Source of the DNA: Augochlora pura
Lineage: Eukaryota > Arthropoda > Insecta > Hymenoptera > Halictidae
Length of the DNA stretch: 64,000 bases
Direction: 5' to 3'
NCBI RefSeq assembly: GCF_028453695.1
Contig: NC_135773.1
Coordinates: forward strand, 10,230,001-10,294,000
Below the pieces are notes generated by a model. It was not told the origin of the DNA, did not search any database, and worked only from the letters and a program-made list of their open reading frames with translations. The position numbers were made by a program, and so were the translations under genes. This document shows, in pieces, positions 47,658 through 60,790 of the stretch; the stretch's first letter is position 1, and each line of letters begins with the position of its first letter.

Positions 47658-49057
47658 GCACGAAAAGTTTTTAATTTATCTGATATAAGATTATGATTGA
47701 TTTTAGTTAAAGAATGTTAAACGCCAAAAATTGTTGAGTTATTTAATAAGATTGTCATTGTTGTACCGAAATTATGATTTCGTCGCTGTGATCGTTTCGT
47801 GACTTTGACGTTCACACTGATCGAGGGAAACTGAAATAGACTAAATGAAGTTGCTTCGAGGACACCCGTAAGACGAATGTATGAATGATTCGAAGAATTA
47901 TGGAGATTGCCTATTTCAATGATATAGTCCAACGTGCACAAAAACAATGTTTTGTGGTCGTTAAGCCCTTCGCGTACAAGGATGCACACAGAGTCGGCCC
48001 TAAGCCTCGTAAAACCGCAAACAGGAAAATTCCTACGTTTAGGAAGGTCAATGCGTAAAGGGGGGACGGCATTGTTTGACATCGCTTTAAAAGGAAGGCG
48101 GTACGGGGAGGTATATTGTGGAGCCAATCTTCCGCCATTCTCTGACGAGACGAGACGCGGACATAATAAATAAAACTCAACACTTTCACCACTCGCACCA
48201 ATCGTAAATTCTGTTATTCTGCAAATTCATTTAAATATAAAGATCATGAAGTCATTGAAAATGAGCATTTCCGACATATAATTTCTTTTAGGTAAAATCA
48301 ACTACGTAGTAATTTCAGTATGCTTTACGTACAAACAATCGTATACAATTTATTCTGCTCTTTGTCATTTTATTGCTGTGTCTTGGCGACCAAGATATAA
48401 AAGATAAGAATATATTACCGAGTATCGACGGAAGTCGATAGTAGTCGATAGTAGTGATAGCTTAATTTCTTGCTGTCGAAGATAATTTTATTTTGCAAGA
48501 GTCGGTTCAGCATTTTTAAATCTGACAAAATATAATGAAATATCCTTCGAAGCTGTTTCATAGAAAATGAAAGAAATTGAATAAAATGTAATCTTTCGCG
48601 ACGATTGCAAATAACAACGCCACGCGCACAATGCCTTCGGTGTAGCTAAAAAAAATTAGGTACGTTGTCACTTTTGATTCGAGACTTTATGCGATCGTAA
48701 CGTGTCCGATTTTCTATACATTGACCTGGAACAATGCTGAATAAAGCTCGTTACAATTTTTCTTTGACTTCGAACTCTGTTAGAATATTTAATAGGAAAA
48801 ATTAATTTCTATTTAATTCTAGTCTGCAAAACTCGAACAGCAAAAATACCAGTTTGCTTAAAGATTCGCAGTCTAGTTAGTATGGAACTCTAATTGCGGC
48901 GACTTATGACCGGAAGACGAAGACGCGCGTTGTTTTAAGAGCTCATTGTCCGATGTACCTTTACGGACACGTTGCTTCGGGGAGGAAGCAGAAGGTAGTT
49001 TTAGCGCAACGTTTACCTGGTTCCACGGATGACGATCACGTTACATAACGCTGCCGC
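47658..49057. other. Intron sequence upstream of the E78 exon
   Basis: AT-rich, becoming GC-richer over the last 180 bases before the exon. No coding exon was recognised. The open frames at about 47717-48201 lie on both strands and look spurious. Confidence 0.6.
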
Positions 49058-49073
49058 CTGTTTTGTTTTCCAG
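49058..49073 (+). other. 3' splice acceptor of the E78 exon
   Basis: CTGTTTTGTTTTCCAG is a strong polypyrimidine tract ending in CAG, directly before the open exon. The upstream intron is phase 1: the exon begins with the last two bases of a codon. Confidence 0.9.
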
Positions 49074-49198
49074 AACAACACTACGCGGCCGCCGATTCGA
49101 ACAGTTCGACGCCCGCGAAGAGTTTCGTGGCCTGTAGAGTTTGCGGCGACAAGGCGAGCGGTTACCATTACGGCGTGACCAGTTGCGAGGGTTGCAAA
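49074..49198 (+). CDS. E78-type nuclear receptor, internal exon with first zinc finger
   Basis: A 125-base exon, reading from 49076, encodes a Ser/Ala-rich stretch (QHYAAADSNSSTPAKSFVA) and then the first zinc finger of a nuclear receptor DNA-binding domain, CRVCGDKASGYHYGVTSC, closing with EGCK. The four zinc-binding Cys (C-x2-C...C-x2-C) are present. The last residues form the P-box (EGCK, continuing in the next exon), which contacts the AGGTCA half-site. YHYGVTSCEGCK fits E78 (Drosophila Eip78C, NR1E); E75 has FHYGVHSC, PPAR YHYGVHAC and HR3 VHYGVITC. E78 is an ecdysone-inducible nuclear transcription factor acting in the steroid cascade. The donor after AAA is GTAAGT, a phase 0 intron exactly before the expected GFF. 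The second finger and ligand-binding domain must lie beyond the window. Confidence 0.9.
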
Positions 49199-49204
49199 GT
49201 AAGT
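49199..49204 (+). other. 5' splice donor of the E78 exon
   Basis: AAA|GTAAGT is a consensus donor immediately after the CEGCK codons. Nuclear receptors often split the two zinc fingers between exons near here. Confidence 0.9.
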
Positions 49205-52200
49205 ATCAAACTTATGGGAATTTAAGGGTAACGGGGAAACAATTAAACAATACCTGACTAGGTCTGTTCTTGCAATCGTAGTGATTGCGAAGTCGCGAAA
49301 GAGAAAAAAAAAAGTTTACGTTGGTGGCGCCATACTGTGCACGTAATAGCAGATTTTCTAAATTCATATTCGATCAGCGATGTAATTGTTACAAATGTGG
49401 CTCGGAAACGACTCGGTTTGCAAAACAAATTAACATAAAATAAATTTTAGCTTTAAAGGTTGTTGTTTCGTAAAGTACAATGTATAAAAATGCAATTTAC
49501 CGTTGTTACAATTGCAGACGTACTTTATGCGATGGCCATTGCACGTTATTCAAATTTTCGTCCGCAATAGAGGCAATTAATATAAATATATGTGATAATT
49601 TTATTCGAATTGTAATACAGTTTCGTTAACACTTTATTACAATATTATGGGAATTTTATTAGAATTTAATGAGAGTTTTATTTCAACTTTGCTAGATTTT
49701 TATTTCAATTTTAATATGATTTTACTGCAATTTTACCATGATAAATATTTTTCTTATAAATAAATATCATAGCTAGTAGTGCAGAAATGCACTCGTTTAT
49801 TTCCTGATCGAATATACGAGATGAAATCAGGCTGAAAATAAATCAAGAAGTGGTAATGAAAATTATTGGCTGATGCTCTAGAAACTTAAAAGGATATTAA
49901 AACTTTTTGGAATTAACGCAGACGAGAACTAAATACAATATTCAGTAAATTTTTCAATAATAGAACAGAGTATATACAAACATGATTATAACTAAAATCT
50001 AACTACGTCATTACTTGTAATATAAATCTAATTTAAAATGAGAAAGTATCAACGAACCAGAAAATAATACAAAGTTCAACGAAGTCGTTCGCGTAACAAG
50101 TAAAACGACTGTCCAACGTTAATCTCCGAATCCTGCGTTATACACAGTTCAGACGTAAACGTCCTAGCAATTAATAAAATTAATTTGTAGACGTCATCCT
50201 CTGTTAGACGAGATAAGGAACTTTCTGCTCGGACTCGGAGAACAATTTATTTAGTACGATCTCGAAAATCCTCGACTAAAAAGGAGACTTTTGCCAGTTT
50301 AAGAGTCGGCGGATTTAATTTACGATCTTCATCTTTATGCATCTTGTTTAATAGTGCACTAACATTTCCCCTCGCAGTCACGAAGTTGGAAAACTGATTA
50401 TACGAGCTTAGCTATGAAATCGTGAGTAGATACATGTCCGCGCGCCGACTCAACGAGAAAGAGATATTCGAACGGAACTTTCTATGCCGCGAAGCATAAT
50501 TATAAATCGTAAACTTTTCTTTATCTCGAACTGTTCCTCTAACAAGATCGCCATCGACGCATCCCTCCCGCCGAGAAAGTTGCGCCGCTGTTATAAAAAC
50601 AATTTTTCTCTTCCATTGGGCTCCCGCGTTGTCCGCCTCGGTTACTTTCGACTTATCCGCGCCGGTGTTACTCGTTTCCATCGATTTGTCCCCTCTTTGT
50701 TCGTTTCTCTTCCAATTATTCGCATTTCTCGCTCTTTTCTACTTGCACGTTTGTTCTTTGTCCCCTGGTTCCTGTTTTAAGGAACGACGCGCATTGTCAC
50801 GTAATTTCTTTTCAAAATGACAGAGTAAAATTTGTAACAGCATGATAGAAAAGCTGCGACAACTTACGCAGACATTTATTTTATATTTTTATTCAATGAG
50901 ATATACATTGAATTCATTCAATTCAATAATTCAATATTCGAAAATATTCAATATTTATTGAATGAATGAACATTGTTTTCAAAATGGTTTTGGTTTTATG
51001 TATCAGAATTTGTTAAGATATTAGTATTATATCAATTATCTGATATGCCAATTTAAACAATATTCTTAGGTTTATACTATTTGACATAATCTTAGGAATT
51101 AATAAAATTCTGACAACCGATGTTATGCTACAGATATCATTGAAACAATTATATTTCTATAGTGAAATATTTTAAATTAACTCTAAAATCTCTAGGGGAT
51201 AATAATTTTCTTCATTTCCTCTAAATGTTTCTACTTAAATGATTCTAAGTGACAGATTGAAATGACAACTTCAATTAAAATAATCTCCTGACACTTAAAC
51301 ATATAATTTGTGTTCGTTTCCAATTTTACTAGTTATAAAATGTAAAAAAATGAGAAGACTTTAAAAATTATTGTACATTTTCCTTCATTTTTAAAATTCA
51401 TAAAAGAAGAAGTACATACATTTTTATTTAACTTTTGTTCTTTACAATTCAGTAGGAAAACTTTTATTTTGCAAAAAGATCCAGTTAATAATAAAAAAAA
51501 AAAACTAACAACATTTGTCTCAACGATATTGAAACAACTGTTTGAAATGACTTGAAGCTCACACAGACGAACCTTATACATATAAAATAAACTTTCAGTT
51601 CGCTATAACATCCTGCAATTCTGATATAACTTGATCGCATAGTTCTTGTTTCCCTGTACGAGATTATGAGCACTCGGTAAATAACCAGAGTTTATGCAGT
51701 ATCGCATTTAATCCACGTGATAGAGCGAGTCGTTACCGCACCACTTTCGGAACTTAGAATCTCTGTAACAGCAGCGTGGAAGGAATGCAACTGCAATGAA
51801 ACTTCCAGTCGGTTTAAACATTTCCCGTCGTAAAACCAGTTATCGGTGAAGATGTCGAAATCACGTTCAATTCGAAATCGTCTCGACCGAGTTTGACGAG
51901 GTCAGTTTTCGCCGATGGTTGTAGAGGTGTCGCTGGAAAACTCCTTATCGTTCCCTTTTCGCCGGGTTATGACCCGGATGGCAAGAATCATTGGTGCAAC
52001 GTGTTAGGTTCACTAAAATACGAATGAACGGTCGTGGGCGTCGCGTCCCGTCGATCGTAAATCCACCTCTTCGCGTCGATTTATTGCCCTCGACCAAGGT
52101 TAGAGTGTCGATCGTTTCGTTACACGGACATACCCTTCTTTCAGATCGTTCTTGGAACCTTTTTCCATTGTCTGAAAAGTCAATAACAGCGGTATAATCG

Positions 52201-52284
52201 TACGAAAACAGGACGTAGAGAACAGAATAACACAAAACAGTAGTACAAGTAAGAATAATAAATATTGATATGTATACATATATA
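49205..52284 (+). other. Intron of E78 (first part)
   Basis: AT-rich non-coding sequence following the donor. A CpG-moderate patch lies at 50380-50780. No second-finger sequence (GFFRRS...) was seen. Short AT repeats such as ATTCAATATTC near 50925 are low complexity. Confidence 0.6.
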
Positions 52285-52679
52285 TATACAGGGTGATACA
52301 TGGAGGGTGTGTCGACCTTTAAAATTTATCCCTCTAAGTGCCGACCAAAAGAATTGCGTGATCCCCAGTGAAATGCATTAAACTTATTTAATGTAGTTTA
52401 ATAAAGTTTCAACAAGGAATTGCAAGAATTTTGTAAAATCTGATAATTACTAAATTCAGAAAGGGGGGTTGAGATAAGAAATGAAATCGTTATTTGGTAA
52501 AAATATTGAGAAAACAATATTTTTTCTAAATAATAATAGTTCTTCTAAAACTACAGTATTTAAAAATAAGGCAAATACGTCGTCACCTTGTCACCTTAAA
52601 ATATACAACACTTTTCAAACAGTCGTATAAGTTAAAAATTATATAGGTGTCTAAGAAGTTCTATTACTCTCCCTGTATA
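52285..52679. mobile_element. Possible DNA transposon remnant with TATACAGGG ends
   Basis: TATACAGGGTGATACATGG at 52285 faces CTCCCTGTATA ending at 52679; the first nine bases of the two ends are perfect inverted copies. It encloses a family C MITE fragment (52326-52520), implying nesting. The ends diverge quickly, so the pairing could be coincidental. Confidence 0.35.
52326..52520. mobile_element. TTAA MITE, family C copy 2 (truncated)
   Basis: TTATCCCTCTAAGTGCCGACC, then GGAATTGCAAGAATTTTGT and AAGAAATGAAATCGTT, align with the reverse complement of 6859-7093. The second terminus with the palindrome is missing. Confidence 0.75.
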
Positions 52680-55600
52680 TGCTGTGAATCAGGACAATCA
52701 AAGCAGAACAGTTTTCAAGTAACTATTTTTCAAAATTAACTTTCACTTAATCAATTTACTGTATTAATAAACGTCGGTGAAATGTAATGAAAAACATCTT
52801 GCACAAAAAGAAATATTGCCGAAAATCATCGTTAGTTCAACGTTTCGCACAAGTATTGTTATTAGTTACACGTGGTTTACCCCCTTAACGTATTAACTGC
52901 GCGAACGCCGTGGCAGCTGACAACTCTCGCGGTGTGTACGCGGCTTAATCCCGCTGCGAGATGCACATCCGCCGGTGCTCCACGGCTGAGATTGAAACAC
53001 GGAAGCCCCGAGGCCAGAGTTAACGGTGAATTGGTACATTCTCGCGCTCCCACCGACAGAACCGTACACCTGGACTAACGTGAGCGGTCGCCAGCTTGCT
53101 AGCTTGATCCCGCGCTGCGTCGCTACGCTTCTTTCCAATATGATCAAATTAATTTGCCGGCTGGGAAACGAACGCGTCTTTGTTGTTCCTGGTGTCACCG
53201 TGTCTCTTTTTGTCTCCCGGCATTCGCGACGCGTCCACGAAACTGCTCTGCAAAGAGACGCGATCGTGTTTTTGTTTAACCGAGAGATTGGGTCTGCTCT
53301 CGTTGACGAACGAATCTAGCCGGAGTACTAACGGAATTGAACTTGAGGGGATGTTTCAATCTAGAAGTCAGGAAAATTGTTAATTTAAACGTTTACTTAG
53401 GAATCTGAAATTTTATTGCTACACGTTAACGCGGTGGTTGCTACGTTGCAGCTTTCGAAAATGTAATAACTTCGAAATATAATTTCATTCAGGATTCTAA
53501 CTTTTTTTGATTTACAGAGCGAATTATGTAGACATGAAAGTACAGGTGGTCCGTTTCTTTTCAACATTTTTAACTCCGTGAAAAACTGATTTGGCTTTCG
53601 TTACGAAAAATCGCGTCTGCGACGCAGGGTGTAAATGAGAAAATCAATTTGCATTTTCGAAAGTTATTCCACGAAACCTGGGAAACGAGTTTGTACGCTA
53701 AAAATTCGCATCGTCCCCGCGTCCTTTTCAATAAATATTGTACCTTTTCCACAGTCGACCGTGCTAAAGAATGCATAGGCAAGCACTTCCGCTATAGCGT
53801 CGGAGTCAAAATGCAGGCTCTGCATAGTTAAAAGAACCGGGGTGCCTGCGCGCAGGCGAATTTTCGAAGCAGAATTCGAGCACGCGTGAATTCGGTTCAT
53901 TTGGTTAAACGTGCTCCACAAACAAATTGTGAAAAATGAACATTCGGCGCGCTTACGAACGTGAACAAATTTTCATCGTTCGGTTTTAACGAATTACCAT
54001 CAGCCCTATATTCAGGTCGGTCTCGATTCCTTTGTTACTCTTCTTTTTTTTTTTAATCATTTAACCAACGTATCGATCAGTCGGAACAAGCTCGTTATTT
54101 CATAATGGAAAACTCGTTTTTAACTCATCGACGAATTGTTGAAAACTTTATGAAACATTCTTTGGCAGTATTCTCGTGAATTTATACAGATCCGCTGAGT
54201 GTTCTGTATCTTCTGCGCAAATGTTTGTTGTCTCCGTTTGTGTTTAATCAAAGACGAATTTAATTAACTTCGCGGAATCTCGATCCGTGCATTTGAGAAA
54301 ATGCACGGCAGTGTTTGCTATTATTTAACTTCCATTTTTGAAACATCCTACCTTATCGAATTAATTTTTCAATCTCGCCCGCGAACAAAATTAACCTTCT
54401 CTAATGAATATCCGGTTTAGTTCGCGTGAAAACGTTCAGCCGGTACGAAATAGCTTATATTCACAGAAAAAAATGCACTAACCAGACTACTAATATTTGT
54501 ATGTTTTTACTAAACAATTTTAGTAAATATTATATTATCAGATTTATAAACATTCGTATTAATTTCCTTCACAGTTCCTACAATTATAATCTTATTACTG
54601 TGAATAATTTTCTCACAGCGAAGAAAATTGATATTCAGCGTGTAGCTATATTCACACTGGATATTAAACATTTCAAAAACAGAAAATAGAATTCTGTTCG
54701 ATATAAAGAAACCAAATAGTACCGTTTGAAATGCCGCTGTTCCGGACTCGATATTATGAAATGATTGATGCGGTCGAAATATCTAGTTTACAATTTCGTA
54801 GAGAAAATGGAGAAGCAACGGGTTGCGTAATTGAATTTGAAAACGAATTTTCTCGTCGTGATTCTGACACGGAGGTTAGGAGAATTGGTCGGTTAACAAA
54901 CGAAATTAATTTGTAAATTGTTCAACAGTTCAAACTGCGAGAGTTCGCGTTTACTTTCGTCCTGGTTACCGAAGGAGAACAAGAAACGCACGCGTCTGAC
55001 CATACGAAGGCTGTCGCCACTGCGCTACGTGTCGTCGATCTATAAAAATTGTTGCACCGGTCGAACGTAACACGTAGCTGGTCGCATGCGACGAGTTAAT
55101 TTCTGTAAACGCTCGTACTTAATACAGCGTGTTCATAGCGGTGCGTTTCAGCGAACGAGACCAGGTGTGCAATTTATATTAAAGGGTCCATTATTATGAT
55201 TAACCAACGTTGCCGCGTGCACCCCCTCCGCCTGCATCGCTGCGCCTACCAAATATAAACATTTCTGAATCGCTAATAAAATACAGCCGCGATTGTTGAT
55301 TACATCGTGCCGAACGTTAAACCGGCACCGAGCGATTGTGCAATATCGTCGTGATTGGTTTGAAAAGATTCATTAATTAATCATTTAATTAATTAATTAT
55401 CTTAATTAAGCACCGTCACGGAATTTCTAATTTGCCAGTCCTCCGCGTCGCGGTCGGTTAAACACGCTTCCACGGCGAGCGGAAAACGTCGTCTCCGGCC
55501 GTCTGATTAAACGTAGGCCTTTTCTACTGGCCACCGGCGGTCGCCGTCCCTTTTACACTTTGATTTATTACGCGAAGCTCCACTGCGCGTCGAATAGACG

Positions 55601-56680
55601 GGAATTTCGGGTACAGGGAACAGATTTTCACATTTCATGGTTTTATTATGCAAATTTTAGCTTAATAATGATATTTATATAAATAATCAAAAAGAATTCG
55701 ATTAGAAGATTGTAATTTGAGCACGACTTTATTACACGTCGGACAGAGGAGAATTTCAAGCGAAGCCAAATTTATGATTTAATTAATATGTGTTATCGTA
55801 CTAACATATTATTGATGTCGCTACGAGTAGGTAATAAAAGACGATTAGATAGTTATAGTTTAAGTTAACCTCTTTTGCGGGTCGATTTGATGGAAATTCC
55901 GGGACGATAAAATAAAAATAAGTTTGGTTCGTAAATGCATTGATAATGGCGTTATGACCTGATGCAATTATGACGTAGTTGCACTATTATTATTACCACA
56001 TAAATTATTCTTGCTATTGCTTTAAATTCTCACGAAGTAGGTATGCTTGCACTATAATCAATAATTCATACACATTCAACTATTTTCGTCTTCTCATACT
56101 TAAATGTACTACATTATTTCTAAACATTACATTAATAATCCTCAATATAATTTTTAAACAATCTCGCGCAGTACAGACATTTTCGCATAAATAAATTACG
56201 AGTTTCTGTCTCGGCCGTTTTTGAGCCATTTGTTAAAAATAACTCTATCGGTGATCACTCGTGGTTAACCCCAATAGGAAGATTATAAACTATTAAAAGA
56301 CAGCTGGGTCAACGAATTCTTTCATAATCTTTTACAGGTTATATGCACACACACACACAGTTACATAAATATGATAATGCAGTTTTATTAATGTTTTATT
56401 AATGTTTCTATTAATGCAGAGAAGAACCTTTTCAATACTTTAATCAAAATTACCAAAAGCGTGAGTGAATTAGTCATTTCGATTTTAAGTAGTGAAACGT
56501 AAAAACAGGAAAGTGCGAAAATAAAAAATATTGAGAAATACATTTCTGTGGGAATAATAAGAAATGGTCACTTCTATGTTTTCATGCCTTCTTAGACATG
56601 CTATCTCGGTCGAAAGATACGCTTCGCAAATGTCGTAATTAACTCCATTTAAATAATTAATTAATCTCCCGTAAAAATCT
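52680..56680 (+). other. Intron of E78 (continued)
   Basis: Mixed AT-rich DNA with CpG-rich patches (52880-53330, 54930-55620). These contain overlapping open frames on both strands but no recognisable domain, including no second zinc finger. A lone TTAACCTCTTTTGCGGG end lies near 55865. A short CA run is at 56346-56360. Confidence 0.55.
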
Positions 56681-56855
56681 CCATTTTATATAAAAAAAAG
56701 TGCATTTTTATGCATACAGAAAGAATTCTTGCGACTCAATAGTTTCACTTTTAACAATTTTTTGTATCTAAACTTTGTTAATATAAACATTATTTTGGAA
56801 AGTGATAGAATACTTTCAGTGGTGCCTCAGTCACCACTCGAGTGCAAAGGGTTAA
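56681..56855. mobile_element. TTAA MITE, family D right half
   Basis: Aligns with about 23746-23917 (TAAACTTTGTT-TATAAA-ATTATTTT-GGTGA, AGTGGTGCC) and ends CGAGTGCAAAGGGTTAA. The left half is missing. It contains a perfect 10-bp palindrome CACTCGAGTG (56835-56844) near the end. Confidence 0.8.
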
Positions 56856-57629
56856 AAACACTCCGATGTACATCCTAAGTGGCAATCTAAACGCTGACTT
56901 CTTTACTTCTGTCTTATACGAACCATTACTTGCTCTACTCTTCGGCTCGCCCGTCGAAATTCTACTGCAGATTAATTGATATGCTCGCCGCGATGATGCG
57001 TAATCAACGTGTGCCTCATTCGTTGAACATTAAACAAGGATAATCTGCAAGTTGCGGGGCCTGCTGTTCAATCCTGTTTGCTCTACTCGTTTTAGATTAT
57101 TGCCCCGGCTCAACGAGTAACTATCTCATGACGCGAGCGGGTTTTATGTTGTAAATGTTGTAATTGTGTTGAGGGCATTCTTCGTAATTTACACTCTATT
57201 GTGTCGGGCTAAAGTTAACAACCTTTGCAAGATATAAATACGGATAGAAATAAACTGGATTGTGGGATCGTTCTATAAAATCGTGGAGAAATTACATATT
57301 TTATGGTTTTAGTCTAACGCCGTGGCGTCTTTAATTACATGGTACTCACTTTTCTATGTTTCTAATTGCAAGTTTTGATATGTTAACAAGTAACGCGTAT
57401 TACGTGTAGGTCTACAATTTAACTAATGGGTTGGCCAATAAATATTCATGGTAGGCCACGAACAAAGGTATTGGCACAGCTATTAATAGGTGGCGTCCTT
57501 TCCGTTTTCTTTTATCTCTAATATAGACATATACAAATATGATATTGATTTAATATCACTAAAAATGTTATAATTATTTTGAATCTATTATTATTCGCGG
57601 CACGGTATCCCAAATAGTTGTTTCTTATT
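56856..57629 (+). other. Intron sequence, AT-rich
   Basis: Unique sequence with no gene or repeat recognised. Confidence 0.55.
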
Positions 57630-57960
57630 TTCATTTGAAATAAAATTTGCCCAGGCCTGCCTGTTTGATAAGAGACAGCCCCGTCGACGCCCTGTTCCTT
57701 CAAGGACAGGGACGAGCAGTTCCTGTCGCGGCTCGAACGTCGGACGGAAGTGCTTATTATTTGCCAGCGGCGTGGCGACGCCGTCCGAGGTGCAAACTGA
57801 TACATCGTCGCCTGTATCGATTTTAGCAACGAGCCGAGGTCGAGCCGCGGTATAGAATGCTGGTATTATTGACTGTTGGGGTACCACTGGCCGGCTCGCA
57901 GCCCCTGTTCCAGGATATCGGCCGGCGGATACGCGTCGTCCTCCCCGCGTTCTCTCGTAT
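57630..57960. other. GC-rich island open on both strands
   Basis: A sharply bounded GC-rich block within AT-rich intron. The plus strand is open from about 57681 for some 60 codons (containing SGVATPSEVQTDTSSPVSIL), ending at TAG. The minus strand is open for over 100 codons (for example 57887-57591, containing AKIDTGDDVSVCTSDGVATP). Neither product is recognised. It could be a transposon fragment, a non-coding regulatory or conserved block, or an exon of an overlapping gene. Confidence 0.35.
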
Positions 57961-58584
57961 GGCTTTCATTAATTAATACCCGTCAGTAATAGACCAATAA
58001 ACCGATACGCTCACACGCTGCTAGGAAGCTGCGGAATACGCGTACGCTGCGTTTCTGAGGCTGATTTTCACACTCCGGTTCCGGGGTTTTTCGCTCGTCC
58101 GTCACGCGGCTTTCGAACACCGCGTCCAACACTTTCGTTATGCAGTCGCGAATTTTCAACTCGCAATTCTCCTAACTTAGGTCAGCGGAATAAACTAGAA
58201 ATATACGGTAGTTGGAGTAGTCTTCGTTGTAATAATATAATATCTCTAGATTCGTTTAACTGTAAAGATTTATACAACAAGGTTTATCGTGTACGAATCA
58301 CGATTATTAAATGAGATATTCGTTGCATTAAAGATAACTATTTGAAGTTGTTTTTCTTGGGATGTACAAGAATGATATTATTCAATACTCTTAAACCTGT
58401 CGCGAATGTGTTTATATGAATATAATTATGAATATTAAGACGTATCTTCGGGTACATTATACTTGGGAAGGATTTGGTTCATGTATAAATTTGTATTACA
58501 CGAACAATTGCAGAATATTTTCGAATAATATTTCCATTAACACGAAAGTAAAAATGCTATCTTTTTGGACATATTTGAATCTAC
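57961..58584 (+). other. Intron sequence
   Basis: CpG-moderate to about 58160, then AT-rich. Nothing recognised. Confidence 0.5.
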
Positions 58585-58778
58585 TTAACCCTCCGCTACC
58601 ATACTGAGCCAAAATAATATTATCATAAGAAGAATAAAATTAACAATTATATTCTGAGATTTTTTTGGTTTCGATAGCGTTGCAAGTTTTTCGACAATTG
58701 TTATTGACAAAAACTCAGTCTGAGTTGTCCAGTATTGCACGCATGTGTCGCATAAGAAGTGTGACTGAAGTGGGTTAA
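58585..58778. mobile_element. Possible TTAA-bounded MITE related to family G
   Basis: TTAACCC at both ends in inverted orientation (194 bp), but the inner terminal bases diverge. It has an internal palindrome AACTCAGTCTGAGTT (58712-58726) followed by TTGCACGCATGTGT. This mirrors the palindrome and TTGCACGCCCGTGT order in 47197-47657. Confidence 0.5.
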
Positions 58779-60420
58779 ATAATATAATAAATAATGGGCC
58801 CAAGCCCTGTCACTTGAAGTTCATTATATCCAGAGTTTGTAGCAAACTTGTAATACGTGACTTTAAACTGTTATACAAAATAACACGATACGCGACACAA
58901 ATAAATCGCGTATTAATTATGGCCGCGATCGATATTCGTGCCACTTTGTTTAAGAACAACCGCCGAATCTAACAAGCGCATCAGAAATATGTCCATTTTC
59001 ACGATTACTTTGCAGACATAATAATTGGAGTAGCAAACAGAAGCATCGTTAAGTGGAGCAGATCGAAGAAGTTATTTCGAGAACGAATCGTGAGAAAACC
59101 GAGCGATATTCTTGCGATTAAGGAACATCGAATTTATTCATTCGTTTCTATTTTCCGCGCTTCTCGCTCGACAAAACGGGCCCGGCGACGTCAGCATTCC
59201 TGTTAAATTGAAAACCTGTGGCTCTGATTATTTTCCTGAAGCTGCATTTCCAACCAAGAACGAAACATTTCTACGCTCGAATGAAAAATACATAAGGCAC
59301 GATGTGTCCGATATTCTAGGCTTATATTGCATTAAACATGTAACGCTGTGTAATAACGAATGGGTTCAACATGGATGACAACGTAATGTGGTCGATGGTG
59401 ACATCGAGCTCGACACACAATAAATATGTACATACATAGTTCATGTATCGGGACTGATTTATGGAACGTTGAATCCACTCGGCGAGGAATAAATCATTCT
59501 GAAACTGACGAAATTGTTTCAGTGATGATTGAATCCCGTAGATTTGGAATAAACGATATCGAGCGCTTTGGATCTATAAAACTGTAGATCCTATACACAT
59601 CAAACTGGATACGTTAAATTCTGTTTCCAACTACTGTATGATGTGACTTACCTAATTTAATGATCTAGAATATAACGACTAGAAGAAATATTTAATCAAG
59701 AAGTTCTGATCTTCGAACAATTGTCAAATTTAATACTCGAACGGTGAGACATTTTGGTTAAAGTTCAACTTACTATAGACCTGCTTTGGATAATTTATAG
59801 TTTCACCTGTCAATTTTATTTGACAAGTGAAAATTTAAATTGTCAAATAAAAATATTTCTACTGTTATAAAAATGAATTTTATATAGAATGAATCGTTTT
59901 AAAAATATAATTGGATAATAGAAGGGGCAAACTTTATGGCAAAGAAAACAGTTTCCTTTAATGGAGTCAAATTTTTTTAAACTTCTAAGTTATCGATGAT
60001 TTACCATAGTTAAGGACAATGCCAATCGAACGATTTATTAATATTCATACATCCTCCAAAATCTCCAAAATTAATTCTTAGCTTCCTTCTTCATCCTCTT
60101 CCACTTTCGTAGCTTCATAAAAACAACAAAGTCTCGCCGTATCGGATAAACAGAATAGTAAAAGTCATATAACGAACCCACCAGATCGACTACACGCTAC
60201 AAATCGCGTAGAAACCATTGCGAGCTTACCAAATTTGACAAAGACCGCAACAGACTCATCGAAGTCGATAGAGTTCTCGAAATCTCCGCCAACGCCTCTC
60301 AGAGATCCGCGAGATGCTTGCAATCGTCGGTGCTGTTGGCGGGTACCTTAAGCTTACAAGAAACCTCTAGAATCGGCGGCATCCTTGTTACCTTGAACAC
60401 TCGAACATCTTCGCGGCTTA
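58779..60420 (+). other. Intron sequence
   Basis: AT-rich unique DNA with small CpG patches. No gene, RNA or repeat was recognised. Confidence 0.5.
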
Positions 60421-60790
60421 GATCTGCGAAACCCTAGAGATCTCTGACACACCGTCGTTCCATGAACATATCATGAATTAGGATTCCCGGGAGTGTTGTA
60501 GCCTCTATCAGTTCTAATGAGTCCAATTTGATGCTGAATAGAAACGCGATTAAGGAATTAATCCTAGGGCTTATGCGAATCGTAATAAAATCTGCCGACT
60601 GAAATCTGTGAAACCCTCGAGATCTTTGAAATCCCCGCCATCCCGTAAACGTGGCAAGAATTAAGGTTGGCGAGAGTTTTATTATCTCTTGAAATCTAAT
60701 ACGTATATGCCGTATATCTACTGTTGAAGAAAACCGTGGCCAAACATTTACACCAATTATGATAAAATTTGTTGGATGTTTGAAAAATGA
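60421..60790. repeat. Degenerate tandem repeat, unit about 182 bp
   Basis: ATCTGCGAAACCCTAGAGATC at 60422 recurs as ATCTGTGAAACCCTCGAGATC at 60604. Further matching phrases follow in the same order (CGT/CGC...CATGAATTAGG or CAAGAATTAAGG...GAGTGTTGTAGCCTCT or GAGAGTTTTATTATCT). Weaker echoes may lie upstream near 60270 and downstream near 60790. The minus strand is open through both units (60844-60434, 136 codons), giving two diverged copies of a segment of about 59 residues. No family was recognised. Confidence 0.6.
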
